A stretch of DNA of 64,000 nucleotides from Devosia oryziradicis (GCF_016698645.1 NZ_CP068047.1:965001-1029000), one strand, 5' to 3'. Shown: positions 44,789 through 55,407, counted from the first letter of the stretch. A program made the numbers and translations. The notes: generated by a model from the letters alone, not told the origin.

Positions 44789-45652
44789 TCAGCTCGCCTT
44801 CTTGCGCGGCGCGGCCTTGGCCTTGGTCTTGGGGGCAGGCTTCTTGGCAGTCGCCTTGCCCCCCTCGAGACTCGATTTGAGCGCCGCCATCAGGTCCACC
44901 ACGTTGGACTTGGTGGGCTTGCTCTCGGGAGGCTCGTCCTCGGCAGTGATCTTGCGCCCCTTGTTCTTGAGCTTGCGGGCAATCAATTCGCGCAGTGCGG
45001 CTTGGTAGTGATCCTTGAACACCCCGGCATCGAACTTGTCGGTCTTCTTGTCGATCAGCGCGGTGGCAACCTCGAGCAGCTCGGGATCGGCCTTTTTGGC
45101 GGGGATGTCGGAGAAAAATGGATCGGCCTTGCGTAGTTCGGCCTCGTAATGGAGCGTCTCGAGCAGCATGCCCTTGCCGGCCGGTTTAATGGCGACCAGA
45201 TACTCCTTGCCGCGCAGGGCAAGTTGGCCCAGGCCTACCTTGTCGGCCTTACGCAACGCGTCGCGGATGACAATGAAAGCGTCCTCGGCCAGATCGTCCG
45301 AAGGGACGAGATAGTAGGGCTTGTCAAAGTAGAGCGGGTCGATCTCGTTGCTGCAGACGAACTGGGTGAGATCGAGTGTTTTGCGCGTTTCGAGCTTGAC
45401 GGCGTCGATCTCGTCGTCGGTCAGCAGGACATAGTCGTCCTTCTCATATTCGAAGCCCTTCATGATCTCGTCCTTGTCGACGGGACCGATGCCGTCCACC
45501 ACCTTCTCGTAGTGCACGGGCTTGCCCGAGGGTTCGTGGATCTGCCGGAAGCTGGGCTTGGCGTTGGATTTGGTGGCCGTATAGAGTTCGACAGCGATCG
45601 ACACGAGCGAGAGGCGCAACTGGCCTTTCCATATGGGGCGTGACGCGGGCAT
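44789..45652 (-). CDS. ku: Ku protein
   Basis: A 287-residue DNA-end-binding protein that recruits LigD. The core (about 1-225) has [34 protein letters not shown] and [11 protein letters not shown]; the tail after about 245 is lysine/alanine-rich ([13 protein letters not shown]), as in many bacterial Ku. AGGAG before the ATG at 45652 sets the start. Divergent from the QmcA gene. Confidence 0.96.
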   Translation of the reverse strand: MPASRPIWKGQLRLSLVSIAVELYTATKSNAKPSFRQIHEPSGKPVHYEKVVDGIGPVDKDEIMKGFEYEKDDYVLLTDDEIDAVKLETRKTLDLTQFVCSNEIDPLYFDKPYYLVPSDDLAEDAFIVIRDALRKADKVGLGQLALRGKEYLVAIKPAGKGMLLETLHYEAELRKADPFFSDIPAKKADPELLEVATALIDKKTDKFDAGVFKDHYQAALRELIARKLKNKGRKITAEDEPPESKPTKSNVVDLMAALKSSLEGGKATAKKPAPKTKAKAAPRKKAS

Positions 45653-45783
45653 GGCGCGGGCTCCTGGCGGTAGTGAAGCTGCCATTGCAACGGTCGCGCC
45701 GGGGCTTTGTTCCGCCGCCTCCGTTGCGCGCGGGGGCCGCTGCCAATAAGGTCGCGCCCATGAAGAACAAGGGAGAATCGGCG

Positions 45784-46776
45784 ATGGAAGTCATTGATGG
45801 CCTGCCGCTGGACGGCCTCAGCATCACGCTGATCGGCCTGGGTATCCTGGCCCTGCTGGTGCTGTTCGCGGGCGCCAAGACCGTGCCACAGGGCTACAAT
45901 TACACCGTCGAGCGGTTCGGCAAATATACCCGTACCCTCAAGCCGGGTCTCAATCTGATCGTGCCGTTCATCGACAGCATCGGCAAGAAGATCAATGTCA
46001 TGGAGCAGGTGCTCGACGTGCCCCACCAGGAGGTGATCACGCGCGACAACGCATCGATCACGGCCAATGGCGTGACCTTCTACCAGATCCTCGACGCCGC
46101 GGCGGCCGCCTATGAGGTGTCCAACCTCGAAAACGCCATTCTCAACCTCACCATGACCAACATCCGCACGGTGATGGGCTCGATGGACCTCGATGAGCTC
46201 CTCAGCCACCGTGACGAGATCAACGAGCGGCTGCTGCGCGTCGTCGACACGGCGGTGTCCCCCTGGGGCGTCAAGATCACCCGTATCGAGATCAAGGATA
46301 TCGATCCGCCCAAGGACCTGGTGGATTCGATGGGCAGGCAGATGAAGGCGGAGCGCGAAAAGCGTGCCACCATCCTCGAGGCCGAGGGACGGCGGCAGTC
46401 GGCGATCCTGCAGGCCGAGGGCGCCAAGCAGGCGCAGGTGCTCGAGGCGGAAGGCCGTCGCGAAGCGGCGTTCCGCGATGCCGAAGCGCGCGAGCGTTCG
46501 GCGGAGGCCGAAGCCAAGGCGACGCAGATGGTGAGCGAGGCCATTGCCGCCGGCAACGTGCAGGCCATCAACTACTTCGTCGCCAACAACTATATCGAAG
46601 CGCTGGGCAAGATCGCCACGTCGCCCAACCAGAAGGTGCTGATGCTGCCGGTCGAAGCCGCAAGCGTTATCGGATCCATCGGGGGCATTGCCGAAATTGC
46701 GCGCGAGACTTTTGGCGGCTCGACGCCCTCGACACCGGTCCGGCCGAGCCGGCCACCTTCGGCAGGACAGCCCTAA
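45784..46776 (+). CDS. qmcA: SPFH/band-7 membrane protein (stomatin-like, QmcA)
   Basis: A 330-residue protein with an N-terminal membrane helix (about 12-32) and an SPFH domain ([34 protein letters not shown]), followed by a coiled-coil rich in Glu/Ala/Arg (about 195-260). Such proteins organise membrane microdomains and associate with proteases such as FtsH. GGGAGAA six bases before the ATG at 45784 is preferred to the ATG at 45760. It is followed by its usual partner nfeD. Confidence 0.93.
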   Translation: MEVIDGLPLDGLSITLIGLGILALLVLFAGAKTVPQGYNYTVERFGKYTRTLKPGLNLIVPFIDSIGKKINVMEQVLDVPHQEVITRDNASITANGVTFYQILDAAAAAYEVSNLENAILNLTMTNIRTVMGSMDLDELLSHRDEINERLLRVVDTAVSPWGVKITRIEIKDIDPPKDLVDSMGRQMKAEREKRATILEAEGRRQSAILQAEGAKQAQVLEAEGRREAAFRDAEARERSAEAEAKATQMVSEAIAAGNVQAINYFVANNYIEALGKIATSPNQKVLMLPVEAASVIGSIGGIAEIARETFGGSTPSTPVRPSRPPSAGQP

Positions 46777-46788
46777 CCGGAGCGCGCC

Positions 46789-47238
46789 ATGCAGATGATC
46801 GACTTCATTGCGGGCAACGGGCCGTGGGCCTGGATCGTGGCGGGGCTGGTATTGCTGGCGCTCGAACTGGTTGTTCCGGGCGGGTTCCTGTTATGGATGG
46901 GCATTTCAGGGATCATCACCGGTATTGTCGTGCTGGTCTGGGCTATCGGCTGGCCATTGCAGTGGTTGATTTTCGGCGTGCTGTCGCTGGTCAGCATTGC
47001 CCTCTGGGTGCGCTGGACACGCAGCCGGCCGACGGCCACGGATCGCCCCCATCTCAACCGGCGGGCCGAGCAGTTCATTGGTCAGGAAGTCGTGCTGGAG
47101 CACGCGATCGAGCAGGGTTTCGGCCGCGTGGCGCTGGGCGACACGGTGTGGCGGGTTTCAGGAGCGGATTTGCCGGTGGGGCATCGCGTGCGCATCGTCG
47201 GCTATGATGGCGCAGTGCTCAAGGTCGAGGCGGTCTGA
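46789..47238 (+). CDS. nfeD: NfeD family membrane protein
   Basis: A 149-residue short NfeD: two or three membrane helices (about 10-72, LELVVPGGFLLWMG) followed by a soluble OB-fold (about 85-149: GQEVVLEHAIEQGFGRVALG and GHRVRIVGYDG). It is the standard partner of band-7 proteins and lies 12 nt after qmcA. Confidence 0.92.
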   Translation: MQMIDFIAGNGPWAWIVAGLVLLALELVVPGGFLLWMGISGIITGIVVLVWAIGWPLQWLIFGVLSLVSIALWVRWTRSRPTATDRPHLNRRAEQFIGQEVVLEHAIEQGFGRVALGDTVWRVSGADLPVGHRVRIVGYDGAVLKVEAV

Positions 47239-47337
47239 AAGCCCGACTTGGCAAGGTTTCGTTAACCATAAGGTGGAAGGATCGCCGCGAGCCGGTGGCG
47301 CCATGCCGCGGGCCGATTTCGGTTGGCGGAGAGCATC

Positions 47338-48627
47338 TTGCCCTGGTGGTGGCGGCAGACGGCGCGATATGCGGGGGCTACGGCGCTTTGCGCTCTCTGC
47401 CTTGCCGTGCCGGCCCTGGCGGCATCGGACCACTCGCTGGGCGATGGTTCGGATGCCGACAATGAGCGGCTGATGCCCGGCGTCTATCCGAGCGAACCGG
47501 TGCTCGACAGCGGCGAATGGCTGCGCGAGCCTTATGACCCATTCTTCGATGTCGACTGGTCGGTGGCGCTACGCGGCAGCTATACCAAGGCCACGTCGGG
47601 CGAGCGTTTCGATATCCGCCTCGTACCCACGATCGGCCTGGAACATATCGGCACCCGCTCGGCGATCAGCCTGGACGGCAGCGCCGAAATCGTGCGTCCG
47701 AGCGATGGCGGCAACATCAACGTCACGGGTCTGCAGCTGGGTCTGAAAACCGGCTACGATCTCGACAGCGTCACTCGCCTCAGCGGCAATGCAAACCTGT
47801 CCTTGACGCAGGCCATAGCGGGTTCGCCGGGACTGGCCACCAATATTGCCATTGCACCGCAGACCATCACGGGCGGAGCCGATGTCGGGGTAACCCGGCA
47901 GTTCGGCCGGTTCAATGTCGGGGTAACCGGCGCACTGCAGCGCAACGTCTATGGTCCAACCACGCTGGTTGGTGGCGTCGTGACCGATAATTCGGAACAG
48001 AACTACTGGGCGCTGGACAGCGGGTTGCGCGTCGGGTTCGAAGCAACGCCGATATTTGAAGTGTTCGGGCAGGCCGGGCTTGGCCGGGACATCTTCGACC
48101 GGCCGTCAACCGCGCTGGCAGCCTACCCAAATGCAACCGACGCAACACTCAAGGCCGGCGTGACGGGGCGGTGGAGTTCGATCCTCGAAGCAACGGCCTC
48201 AGCCGGTGTCGGACTGCGGCGCTTCGATGCTGCTAGCCTGGGCGAGGTGGTGACCCAACTCTACGACGCCAACGTTACCTTTACGCCCGATCCGACCTGG
48301 CGGATGACGGCAGGTTTCTCGACCACGGTGTCACCGCCCGGCCCCAATGGCGGCGGTACGACGCGAGTGGAGTATGCCGCCAAGGCCGAGGTCGCTTATA
48401 CGGTCAATTCGTGGCTGGCGCTGCGGGCCTTGGCGGACTGGAACAGCGCGCGCTTTGTGGGCAGTGCCAATACCGAGACTGGCTATGGGCTGGGCGTGGG
48501 CGCCGACTACAAGGTCAACGCCCACACGGCCGTAACGGCCGACTACAACTTCGACCATTCCAACAGCACCAGCAACGGCGTGCAGGACGCCCATCGGGTC
48601 ACCGTGGGGATAACGCTGAGCCGATAA
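47338..48627 (+). CDS. Outer-membrane beta-barrel protein (BBP2-like)
   Basis: A 429-residue exported protein. The signal peptide (about 1-29, PALAASD) is followed by a long run of amphipathic beta-strands rich in Gly/Thr/aromatics with a barrel-type C-terminus (VTVGITLSR). It resembles the BBP2/outer-membrane beta-barrel proteins common in Hyphomicrobiales. The start is uncertain: no ATG is in frame, and TTG at 47338 with GGAGAG four bases upstream is chosen; TTG at 47323 is the alternative. It converges with galU. Function unknown. Confidence 0.83.
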   Translation: MPWWWRQTARYAGATALCALCLAVPALAASDHSLGDGSDADNERLMPGVYPSEPVLDSGEWLREPYDPFFDVDWSVALRGSYTKATSGERFDIRLVPTIGLEHIGTRSAISLDGSAEIVRPSDGGNINVTGLQLGLKTGYDLDSVTRLSGNANLSLTQAIAGSPGLATNIAIAPQTITGGADVGVTRQFGRFNVGVTGALQRNVYGPTTLVGGVVTDNSEQNYWALDSGLRVGFEATPIFEVFGQAGLGRDIFDRPSTALAAYPNATDATLKAGVTGRWSSILEATASAGVGLRRFDAASLGEVVTQLYDANVTFTPDPTWRMTAGFSTTVSPPGPNGGGTTRVEYAAKAEVAYTVNSWLALRALADWNSARFVGSANTETGYGLGVGADYKVNAHTAVTADYNFDHSNSTSNGVQDAHRVTVGITLSR

Positions 48628-48630
48628 GGG

Positions 48631-49524
48631 CTAGAGCCGATCGCTGAGATCGAGCTTGCGCAATTCCTTGAGGAAGCCCGGGCGGATATCGTCGCGATCC
48701 AGCGCGTAAACGACGTTGGCGCTGAGGAAGCCGATCTTGGAGCCGCAATCGAAGCTCTGGCCCTGGTACTTGACGCCGGTAAAGCCCTGGCTGCGCATCA
48801 GCGTCTGCATGCCATCGGTGAGCTGGATTTCGCCGCCGGCGCCGCGCGGCTGGTCAGCTAGCAGGTTGAAAATCTCGGGCTGCAAAATGTATCGACCCGA
48901 AATGATGAGGTTGGACGGCGCCTCTTCCTGCTTGGGCTTTTCAACCATGGCCGTGACCTTGAAGCCGTTGTCGGGGCCGGGGCCGCGCGCGATGACGCCA
49001 TAGGAGGAGACTTCGCTCTCGGGCACTTCCTCGACGGCAATGACATTGCCGCCGGTTTCCTCGTAAGCGTCCATCATCTGCTTGAGCACGCCGGGCACGC
49101 CGCGAAACAGCATGTCGGGCAGCAGTAGGGCGAAGGGATTGTCGCCAACGATGTCGCGGGCGCACCAGACGGCGTGGCCAAGGCCCAGGGGCTCCTGCTG
49201 GCGGGTGAAGCTGGTGCGGCCTGCGGAGGGCAGGTCCTTGCGCAGTTCGTCGAGCGCCGCACTTTTGCCGCGAGTCTCGAGCGTTGTTTCCAGCTCGAAC
49301 TGACGGTCGAAGTGATCCTCGATGACGCCCTTGTTGCGGCCGGTCACGAAAACGAAATGCTCGATGCCGGCTTCGCGCGCCTCGTCAACCGCATATTGGA
49401 TCAGCGGCCGGTCGACCACGGTCAGCATTTCCTTGGGGAGGGCCTTGGTGGCAGGCAGGAATCGGGTTCCAAGGCCGGCAACAGGAAAGACGGCCGTTCT
49501 GACGCGCTTAGGCAAATCGTTCAC
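48631..49524 (-). CDS. galU: UTP-glucose-1-phosphate uridylyltransferase
   Basis: A 297-residue nucleotidyltransferase making UDP-glucose. It has the N-terminal [24 protein letters not shown], the uridine-binding [12 protein letters not shown] and the catalytic [13 protein letters not shown] / [11 protein letters not shown] region. It is divergent from galE (85-nt gap), and the two together give UDP-glucose and UDP-galactose for envelope polysaccharides. Confidence 0.96.
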   Translation of the reverse strand: MNDLPKRVRTAVFPVAGLGTRFLPATKALPKEMLTVVDRPLIQYAVDEAREAGIEHFVFVTGRNKGVIEDHFDRQFELETTLETRGKSAALDELRKDLPSAGRTSFTRQQEPLGLGHAVWCARDIVGDNPFALLLPDMLFRGVPGVLKQMMDAYEETGGNVIAVEEVPESEVSSYGVIARGPGPDNGFKVTAMVEKPKQEEAPSNLIISGRYILQPEIFNLLADQPRGAGGEIQLTDGMQTLMRSQGFTGVKYQGQSFDCGSKIGFLSANVVYALDRDDIRPGFLKELRKLDLSDRL

Positions 49525-49609
49525 TCCATGCTGGGATCGACGTAAAGCTATCTCAACGTCTGTGCAATATCACCAAGGCAATCAAGCAATTGGAACACGG
49601 GGTTAATTC

Positions 49610-50596
49610 ATGGCGGTTCTGGTAACGGGCGGTGCTGGCTATATCGGCAGCCATATGGTGCTGAACCTGGCTGACGCCGGCGAGAATGTCGTCGTGCTGG
49701 ACAACCTGGTTACCGGTTTCGACTGGGCGATCGATGGTCGGGCCATCTACGAGCCCGGCAATGCAGCGGACATGGAACTGGTCGGGCGTCTGATCGAAAA
49801 GCACGGCATCACCGAGATCGTGCACTTCGCCGGCTCCATCGTCGTGCCGGAATCGGTCGCCGATCCGCTGAAATATTACGGCAACAATACCGCGACGTCG
49901 CGCAATCTCATCGAGGCTGCCGTCAAGGGCGGCGTGAAGCACTTCATCTTTTCCTCCACCGCCGCCGTCTATGGAATGACGGGCCTGGCGCCCGTGGTGG
50001 AGACCACGCCGCTCAACCCGATGTCGCCCTATGGACGGTCCAAGCTCATGACCGAGTGGATGCTGGCCGATGTGGCAGGCGCCCATCCGATGACCTACGG
50101 CGTTCTGCGCTACTTCAACGTGGCGGGCGCCGATCCGGCCAAGCGCAGCGGTCAATCGACGCCGCTCGCCACCCACCTGATCAAGGTGGCCTGCCAGACG
50201 GCGCTCGGACAACGCGCCAAGATGGACATTTTCGGCACCGATTACGAAACGCCCGACGGCACCTGCGTGCGCGACTATATCCATGTCACGGACCTGATCG
50301 CTGCCCATGCCTTGCTGCTCAAGCATCTGCGCGGGGGCGGGGAGAGCACCACGCTCAACTGCGCCTATGGCCAGGGCTATTCGGTACGCCAGGTGGTCGA
50401 GACGGTGCGCGAAGTGTCTGGGGTCGACTTCCGCGCCGAGGAAGGCCCGCGGCGTCCCGGCGATCCTGCCTCGATCACCGCGACCGGCGAAAAGGTGCGG
50501 AGCCTCCTGGGCTGGGTGCCGCAGCATGACGACCTGCGCGAAATCGTCGAATCCGCCTATTGGTGGGAGCGACACCTGATGACGCGGAACCGGTAG
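49610..50596 (+). CDS. galE: UDP-glucose 4-epimerase
   Basis: A 328-residue NAD-dependent short-chain dehydrogenase-type epimerase. GGAGYIGSH (residues 7-15) binds NAD, SSTAAVYG carries the catalytic Ser/Thr, and SPYGRSKLMTEW the YxxxK pair. RYFNVAGADP and TCVRDYIHVTDL are typical of GalE. It interconverts UDP-glucose and UDP-galactose. Confidence 0.95.
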   Translation: MAVLVTGGAGYIGSHMVLNLADAGENVVVLDNLVTGFDWAIDGRAIYEPGNAADMELVGRLIEKHGITEIVHFAGSIVVPESVADPLKYYGNNTATSRNLIEAAVKGGVKHFIFSSTAAVYGMTGLAPVVETTPLNPMSPYGRSKLMTEWMLADVAGAHPMTYGVLRYFNVAGADPAKRSGQSTPLATHLIKVACQTALGQRAKMDIFGTDYETPDGTCVRDYIHVTDLIAAHALLLKHLRGGGESTTLNCAYGQGYSVRQVVETVREVSGVDFRAEEGPRRPGDPASITATGEKVRSLLGWVPQHDDLREIVESAYWWERHLMTRNR

Positions 50597-50632
50597 GCGA
50601 CAAGCCGGGGTCTCGCAGTGTTCGGAGGAAGC

Positions 50633-51841
50633 ATGCGGTTCATCGCCCTGGTCCTGTCACTCGTGCTTCTTTCGGCGCCTGCGCTGGCGCAACCTGTCGA
50701 AAGCTTCGACGCGTTCATCGCCAATTTCCGGGCGAAGGCCCTGGCCGCAGGGGTAAGTGCGGCAACCTATGACGCGGCCATGGGCGGGATGACGCCCGAT
50801 CCGCGGGTGCCGGACCTGGTGACGGCGCAGCCCGAATTCACCACGCCCATGTGGGACTATATCGAGGGCCGCGTCACATCGGGGCGGATCGAACGGGGCA
50901 AGGCGGCGATTGCGCGCAATCAGGCGCTGTTTACCTCGGTCGGCCAGGCTTATGGGGTCGACCCCTTCGTGCTCGGCGCCATCTGGGGCATGGAAACCGA
51001 CTATGGCGCGGTGCTCGGCAATGCGCAGTTGATCCGTCCCATCGTGCGGTCGCTGGCCACGCTGGTGCACCAACGGCGCACCCGGCTGGTGGAGGATGAG
51101 GCGGACCTGATCGCGGCGCTGCTCCTCGTGCAGCGGGGGCCGCTCGACGCCCAGTCACTGGTCGGCTCTTGGGCTGGGGCCATCGGCCATCTGCAGGTCA
51201 ACCCGTCCAACGTGGTTGCGCATGGCACCGATGGCGACGGCGATGGCCGCGTGGACCTGCACAATTCACTGGCCGATGCGCTGGCGACCAGTGCCCGTTT
51301 CCTCCTAGCGCTCGGCTACCAGCCAGGTCTCGACTGGGGCATGGAAGTGGTGGTGCCGGAGGGCTTCGACTATCTGCTCGCAACTCGCACCCAGATGCGC
51401 CCGGTGTCGTTCTTCGCGGAGCGCGGCGTGACGCGGGTGGCAGGGCGGCAATTCGCCGATCGCAACGTGCCGGTCTTCCTCTATGTCCCCGCAGGCAAAG
51501 ATGGGCCGAAATTCCTGATGACGCAGAATTACCTGGTGCTCAAGGGCTACAATTTCTCGGACAGCTACGCCATGAGCGTCGCTCACATGACGGACCGGCT
51601 CAAGGGCGGTGGCGGCTTTGTCGATGACTGGCCGCGCAATACGGTGTTTCCCAACCTCGCGGAGCGCAAGGCAATCCAGCAGGCCCTGACGCAGTTGGGT
51701 CTTTACTCTGGTGCCGTCGACGGGCGATTGGGTCCGATCAGCCAGGAGGCCTATGCGCGCTTCCAGGCCGCGCAGGGGCAGGTTGCGGATGGCTTCATCA
51801 CCCGGAGCGCCTATGAGGCGCTGGCGGCGGCGACCCGGTAA
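50633..51841 (+). CDS. Lytic murein transglycosylase (MltB/SLT_2 type), second copy
   Basis: A 402-residue periplasmic enzyme with signal peptide (about 1-19, APALAQ), SLT_2 domain with catalytic Glu121 in IWGMETDYGA, and C-terminal PG_binding_1 repeat (about 345-402: YSGAVDGRLGPISQEAY). It shares domain order and many blocks (WGMET, FSDSYAMSVAHMTDR against NSDSYALAVGHLADR) with the gene at 4057-5274 and is a paralog, not a recent copy. GGAGGAA precedes the ATG at 50633. Confidence 0.93.
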   Translation: MRFIALVLSLVLLSAPALAQPVESFDAFIANFRAKALAAGVSAATYDAAMGGMTPDPRVPDLVTAQPEFTTPMWDYIEGRVTSGRIERGKAAIARNQALFTSVGQAYGVDPFVLGAIWGMETDYGAVLGNAQLIRPIVRSLATLVHQRRTRLVEDEADLIAALLLVQRGPLDAQSLVGSWAGAIGHLQVNPSNVVAHGTDGDGDGRVDLHNSLADALATSARFLLALGYQPGLDWGMEVVVPEGFDYLLATRTQMRPVSFFAERGVTRVAGRQFADRNVPVFLYVPAGKDGPKFLMTQNYLVLKGYNFSDSYAMSVAHMTDRLKGGGGFVDDWPRNTVFPNLAERKAIQQALTQLGLYSGAVDGRLGPISQEAYARFQAAQGQVADGFITRSAYEALAAATR

Positions 51842-51913
51842 CATGATGGGGACGCCGGTGGCGCCGTCTCGCCGGTTTTGCTAGAGGATCTAGGTCTGTT
51901 GCGCAGGAAAGCC

Positions 51914-53089
51914 ATGCTCCGCCGGGTTGTCGCATTGCTGGTCGGCCTGCTCGTCTTCATCGACGTGGCGCCTGCCTATGCGCAAAACCACGACACCATC
52001 GTCGTGGCGCAGGAAGGCAAACGGCGGACCCTGTTCGACCTGTTGTTCGGGGACGAACCGGAGCCGGCCCCGGTGCAGCAGGAGCAGGCGCCACGGCGCA
52101 CCCAGCAGCAGCAACAGGCGGCCCCTGCGGCCTTGCCCCCACCCAAGCCGCAGGTCGAAAAGGCGCCCAATGCCACGCGGCTGGCCGTATTTGGCGATTC
52201 TCTGGCCATCGATCTGAGCAAGGCGCTGGAGCGCTTCTATGCCGAGGATCCCAACCTGGTGATCATCAACCAGGGTGTGAGCAATTCCGGCTTCGTACGG
52301 GCGGACTATTTCGACTGGAATGCGGCAATAGAAGAGCAGATTGCGGCAGACAGCTTTGACCTGGCCATCGTCATGATCGGCATCAACGATCGCCAGCAGA
52401 TCGAGGTCAACGGGCAAAGCTATAATTCGCTGACCCCGCAATGGACGACGACCTACCAGGCCCGCCTCACCGATTTCCTGGGCAAGTTGCGCGCCGCCCG
52501 CAAGCCGGTCATCTGGGTCGGCTTGCCGCCCATGTCCAAGTCCGAGTACTCGGCGGCCATCAGCCAGATCAGCAATATCCAACGCCTGGCCAGCTTTTCG
52601 GGTGGGGCCGAATTCCTCGATATCTACGAGCGCTTTCTGGGCGAGGACGGCAAGTATTCGAGCCATGGCCCCGATGTTAACGGGCAAAATGCGCGCATGC
52701 GCAAGGATGACGGCATCCACTTTTCGAGCGCCGGGGCGGACAAGCTGGCCTTCTACCTCAGCCAGACGATCCAGACCTTCTATCGCGGGGGTGGTGTGAC
52801 CATGGCGGTCGCCGATCCCCTGCTGGGCACCGAGGCGGCGGCCATGTTGCGGCCACCCTATCAGGGGCTGGGACAAATCCGGCTGCTGGAAGTAGCCGGA
52901 GCCGTCATTCCCATCAGCCGCGTGCCCCAGCGGGCCAGTGACCTGGTGACGGCGGCCAGCATGCCTGCCGCCGCGACCCCGCCCTTCACGCTAGAGCAAC
53001 TGATGTCGGCGCCCATCGGGCGGGTGGATGCCTTCGGGGTCGGTTTTGATCCGGAGGCGGAGCCAGTGGAGAATGAAGGCGGTCGCTAA
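51914..53089 (+). CDS. Exported SGNH-hydrolase-like protein (DUF459)
   Basis: A 391-residue protein: signal peptide (about 1-23, AYAQ), a Gln/Pro/Ala-rich linker (about 50-85), then an SGNH fold with FGDSLAID (Ser96), block GVSNSGF, MIGINDRQ and the Asp/His pair in DDGIHFS. DUF459 proteins are thought to act in the periplasm on acylated cell-wall or polysaccharide substrates. A C-terminal extension of about 90 residues is not recognised. AGGAAA precedes the ATG at 51914. The stop overlaps the convergent hydrolase gene. Confidence 0.87.
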   Translation: MLRRVVALLVGLLVFIDVAPAYAQNHDTIVVAQEGKRRTLFDLLFGDEPEPAPVQQEQAPRRTQQQQQAAPAALPPPKPQVEKAPNATRLAVFGDSLAIDLSKALERFYAEDPNLVIINQGVSNSGFVRADYFDWNAAIEEQIAADSFDLAIVMIGINDRQQIEVNGQSYNSLTPQWTTTYQARLTDFLGKLRAARKPVIWVGLPPMSKSEYSAAISQISNIQRLASFSGGAEFLDIYERFLGEDGKYSSHGPDVNGQNARMRKDDGIHFSSAGADKLAFYLSQTIQTFYRGGGVTMAVADPLLGTEAAAMLRPPYQGLGQIRLLEVAGAVIPISRVPQRASDLVTAASMPAAATPPFTLEQLMSAPIGRVDAFGVGFDPEAEPVENEGGR

Positions 53090-53996
53090 CCGCGCGCGTC
53101 GAGCCCCGCCAGGAAGTTGCCGACCGCAATCCTGACCTGGTCGAGGTGACTGAACAGCGCCATATGGCCCCCACCCCTCAGGATCAGTGCCGTCGCCCGC
53201 GGAGCTGCGAGGGCCCGTTGGCCATGGCCTAGCGGCACGACGGGATCGGCATCGCCATGCATGACCAAGACGGGCACCGTGAGTTGCGCGAAGGCCAATT
53301 CGGGCATGGCGCGGTAGTGCCGTGTATCGGTGATCGTGCCGGGCAGGCGCCGTGCGGTCTGGTGCAAGGTACTGGCCAGGACAGCACGAAGGAGCGGACC
53401 AGCGAGGGGATGGGCAAGTGTCCGCCCTGCGAGGGCTCGGTCGGGTATGTTGCGCCGCGCATTGACCAGCGGATCGCGCAGGGCGCGCCGGCGCAGCAGC
53501 GGGAGCACGCCGGGAATGCGGCTGATCCAGCGCAACATCCGCAGCCGGGCTAGAAACTCGGCCGCGGTTTCGAGCGAGCCGGTGGCGGCCGAGACAAGGA
53601 TCAGGCCAACACAGCGATCAGGATGGCGCAGGGCAAAATGGATGGCCGAGGGGCCGCCGGCCGAGACGGCGGCAACCAGGCTTCGCTCGATGCCGAGCGT
53701 GTCGAGCAGGCCGGCATAGAGATCTGCCTGGGCTTGCGGGGTGCGGCCGAGCGATTGCGCAGTGCCGAGATAGCCGGGCCTCGAGAGACCAAGTGTCCGA
53801 AAGTCGGGCCTGTCGCCGAGGAGGGCACGGGCCAATAGCCAGGATTGGTCATAGCCGCCCATGCCGCCATGCAGCGCCAGCAGGGCGCGGCCGGTTCCGC
53901 TATCGGTGTGTTCGATCGGGCCAAGGGCGGTGTGCGTGGTGACGGGGCGGGCGTGACGGCATAGCCGCCTGCGCCGGTAGCATCGGAAATCGACAT
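53086..53996 (-). pseudogene. Alpha/beta hydrolase with a frameshift near its 5' end
   Basis: The main part (53862-53086) encodes an alpha/beta hydrolase with nucleophile VSAGGPSA, acid MHGDADPVV and His GGGHMALF. It lacks the start and oxyanion strand. Those are present upstream: the same frame without any start codon reads THTALGPIEHTDSGTG and LLALHGG, while a good start (ATG at 53996 with AGGGG seven bases before it) reads MSISDATGAGGYAVTPAP in another frame. A one-base loss in the C-rich stretch near 53940 would join them. It is probably inactive, unless translated from the ATG at 53862 without the HGG motif. Sequencing error is also possible. Confidence 0.65.
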
Positions 53997-54006
53997 GGCG
54001 AGGCCC

Positions 54007-54549
54007 CTAAGCCGAAACGCGCTGGGCGATGCTGGCGAGCAGGGCCAGGGCGTCGGGATCGGGTTTTTTCTCGATGCGGCGATAGAGCCGGCCGTCGGGG
54101 GTGCGGGTCAGCATGTGGGCGTCGATCATCGAGCGGCGCAGCAGGGCGTGGTCGCCGAAGCTATGGCTCTCGTTGATGAATTGGTTCATCTCGCGCTCGC
54201 TGAAGCGCTGGTCGGCGGGAATGCGGGACCAGATGACCCAAAGGCAGAGTGTCTGGTGATTGGTCTTGCTGGGCCAGCGGATCATGGTGCCCGCTTCGTC
54301 GAAGTGGCGCAGCACTTTCTCGACGCGGGCATGGTCGACCCGCTCTTCAGGCGGCGTAGTGCTCAGCCGCGATTGCGCCTGCGCGTCGGCCCGCAAATGC
54401 TGGAAATTGGCGTGACCGTTGGCCCGGGCCAGCATGTTGAGCATCTCGACATGACTGGGGGAATGGTCGAGCTTGCCGAGCTGCTCGCGCAGGGAGCGGG
54501 CGAGCGTGGTGATATCGGCTACGGCGAAGGGGACGTGAAGTTTCGACAT
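54007..54549 (-). CDS. DUF2087 protein with glyoxalase-related N-domain
   Basis: A 180-residue protein. The N-terminal segment (about 1-60: SPSHVEMLNMLARANGHANFQHLRA) is the small domain often found before DUF2087; the C-terminal DUF2087 (about 80-165) has MIRWPSKTNHQTLCLWVIW and FGDHALLRRSMID, DGRLYRR. It resembles a winged-helix DNA-binding unit, so a transcriptional role is plausible, but none is proven. GAGG before the ATG at 54549. It lies 10 nt upstream of the frameshifted hydrolase and may share its operon. Confidence 0.85.
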   Translation of the reverse strand: MSKLHVPFAVADITTLARSLREQLGKLDHSPSHVEMLNMLARANGHANFQHLRADAQAQSRLSTTPPEERVDHARVEKVLRHFDEAGTMIRWPSKTNHQTLCLWVIWSRIPADQRFSEREMNQFINESHSFGDHALLRRSMIDAHMLTRTPDGRLYRRIEKKPDPDALALLASIAQRVSA

Positions 54550-54725
54550 GACAATCCTCATCGGGTGCCAATGCGCAAATTACGCTCGTCGGTCGCCGGC
54601 TTACGAAAAGGCACCCATGGGAATGGGGTCTATGTCGTCGAAGTCAAAGCAGGTTTAGCTTCCCTTGCGGGACGGCAACGCCTCGGTGAACTGCAGACCG
54701 TGGCGTGGTTGATAGCAAAGCGAGG

Positions 54726-55265
54726 CTATTGGGTAAAGCGGACGGCGCCGATATGGGGCAGGTTGCGGTTGCGCTGGGCGTAGTCGATGCCGTAGCCGAC
54801 GACGAATTTGTCAGGAATATCAAAGCCGATCCACTTGGCCGCGACATCGGTCTCGCGGCGGCTGGGCTTGTTGAGCAGCGCGCAGACTTCCATGCGGCGT
54901 GGATGGCGGGTGCCCAGGATTTCGAGCACGTGCTTGAGGGTATAGCCGGTGTCGACGATATCCTCGACGACGAGCACGTCGCGGCCGGCAATCTCACCGC
55001 GCAAGTCCTTGAGGATCCTTACTTCCCGGCTGGATTCGGTGGAATTGCCGTAGGACGAAGCCTCCATGAAATCGACTTCGACCGGCAGGTCGAGTTCGCG
55101 CACCAGATCGGCGATGAAGATGAAGGAGCCGCGCAGGAGGCCCACGACGACGAGCTTGTCGGTGTCGGCGAAATGGGCAGAAATGTCCTTGGCCAGGGCT
55201 TCCACGCGGGCTGCGATAGACTTGGCTGAGATCAGTTCTTCGACGACATGGGGCTTGGTAGTCAT
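54726..55265 (-). CDS. hpt: Hypoxanthine phosphoribosyltransferase
   Basis: A 179-residue purine-salvage enzyme converting hypoxanthine or guanine and PRPP to IMP or GMP. It shows [13 protein letters not shown], the flexible-loop [10 protein letters not shown] and the PRPP motif [12 protein letters not shown], and the base-binding region [12 protein letters not shown]. The length is normal. It is divergent from the DUF982 gene. Confidence 0.95.
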   Translation of the reverse strand: MTTKPHVVEELISAKSIAARVEALAKDISAHFADTDKLVVVGLLRGSFIFIADLVRELDLPVEVDFMEASSYGNSTESSREVRILKDLRGEIAGRDVLVVEDIVDTGYTLKHVLEILGTRHPRRMEVCALLNKPSRRETDVAAKWIGFDIPDKFVVGYGIDYAQRNRNLPHIGAVRFTQ

Positions 55266-55283
55266 GCGCGATTCCAGTCACAT

Positions 55284-55299
55284 CACCTGCGATCAGGTG
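55284..55299. promoter_or_regulatory. Small inverted repeat between hpt and the DUF982 gene
   Basis: CACCTG-CGAT-CAGGTG has perfect 6-bp arms in the 142-nt divergent region. It may be an operator; the regulator cannot be named. Confidence 0.3.
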
Positions 55300-55407
55300 T
55301 AGCAGATCGGCAGAATGCGTCAGCAGATTGTTGTCAAACTTCGGCCCTTGACCACGGAACTGCGCAGGGCCCTGGCCGTTGGGGACGTCCAATCTAGGGA
55401 CATCTGC

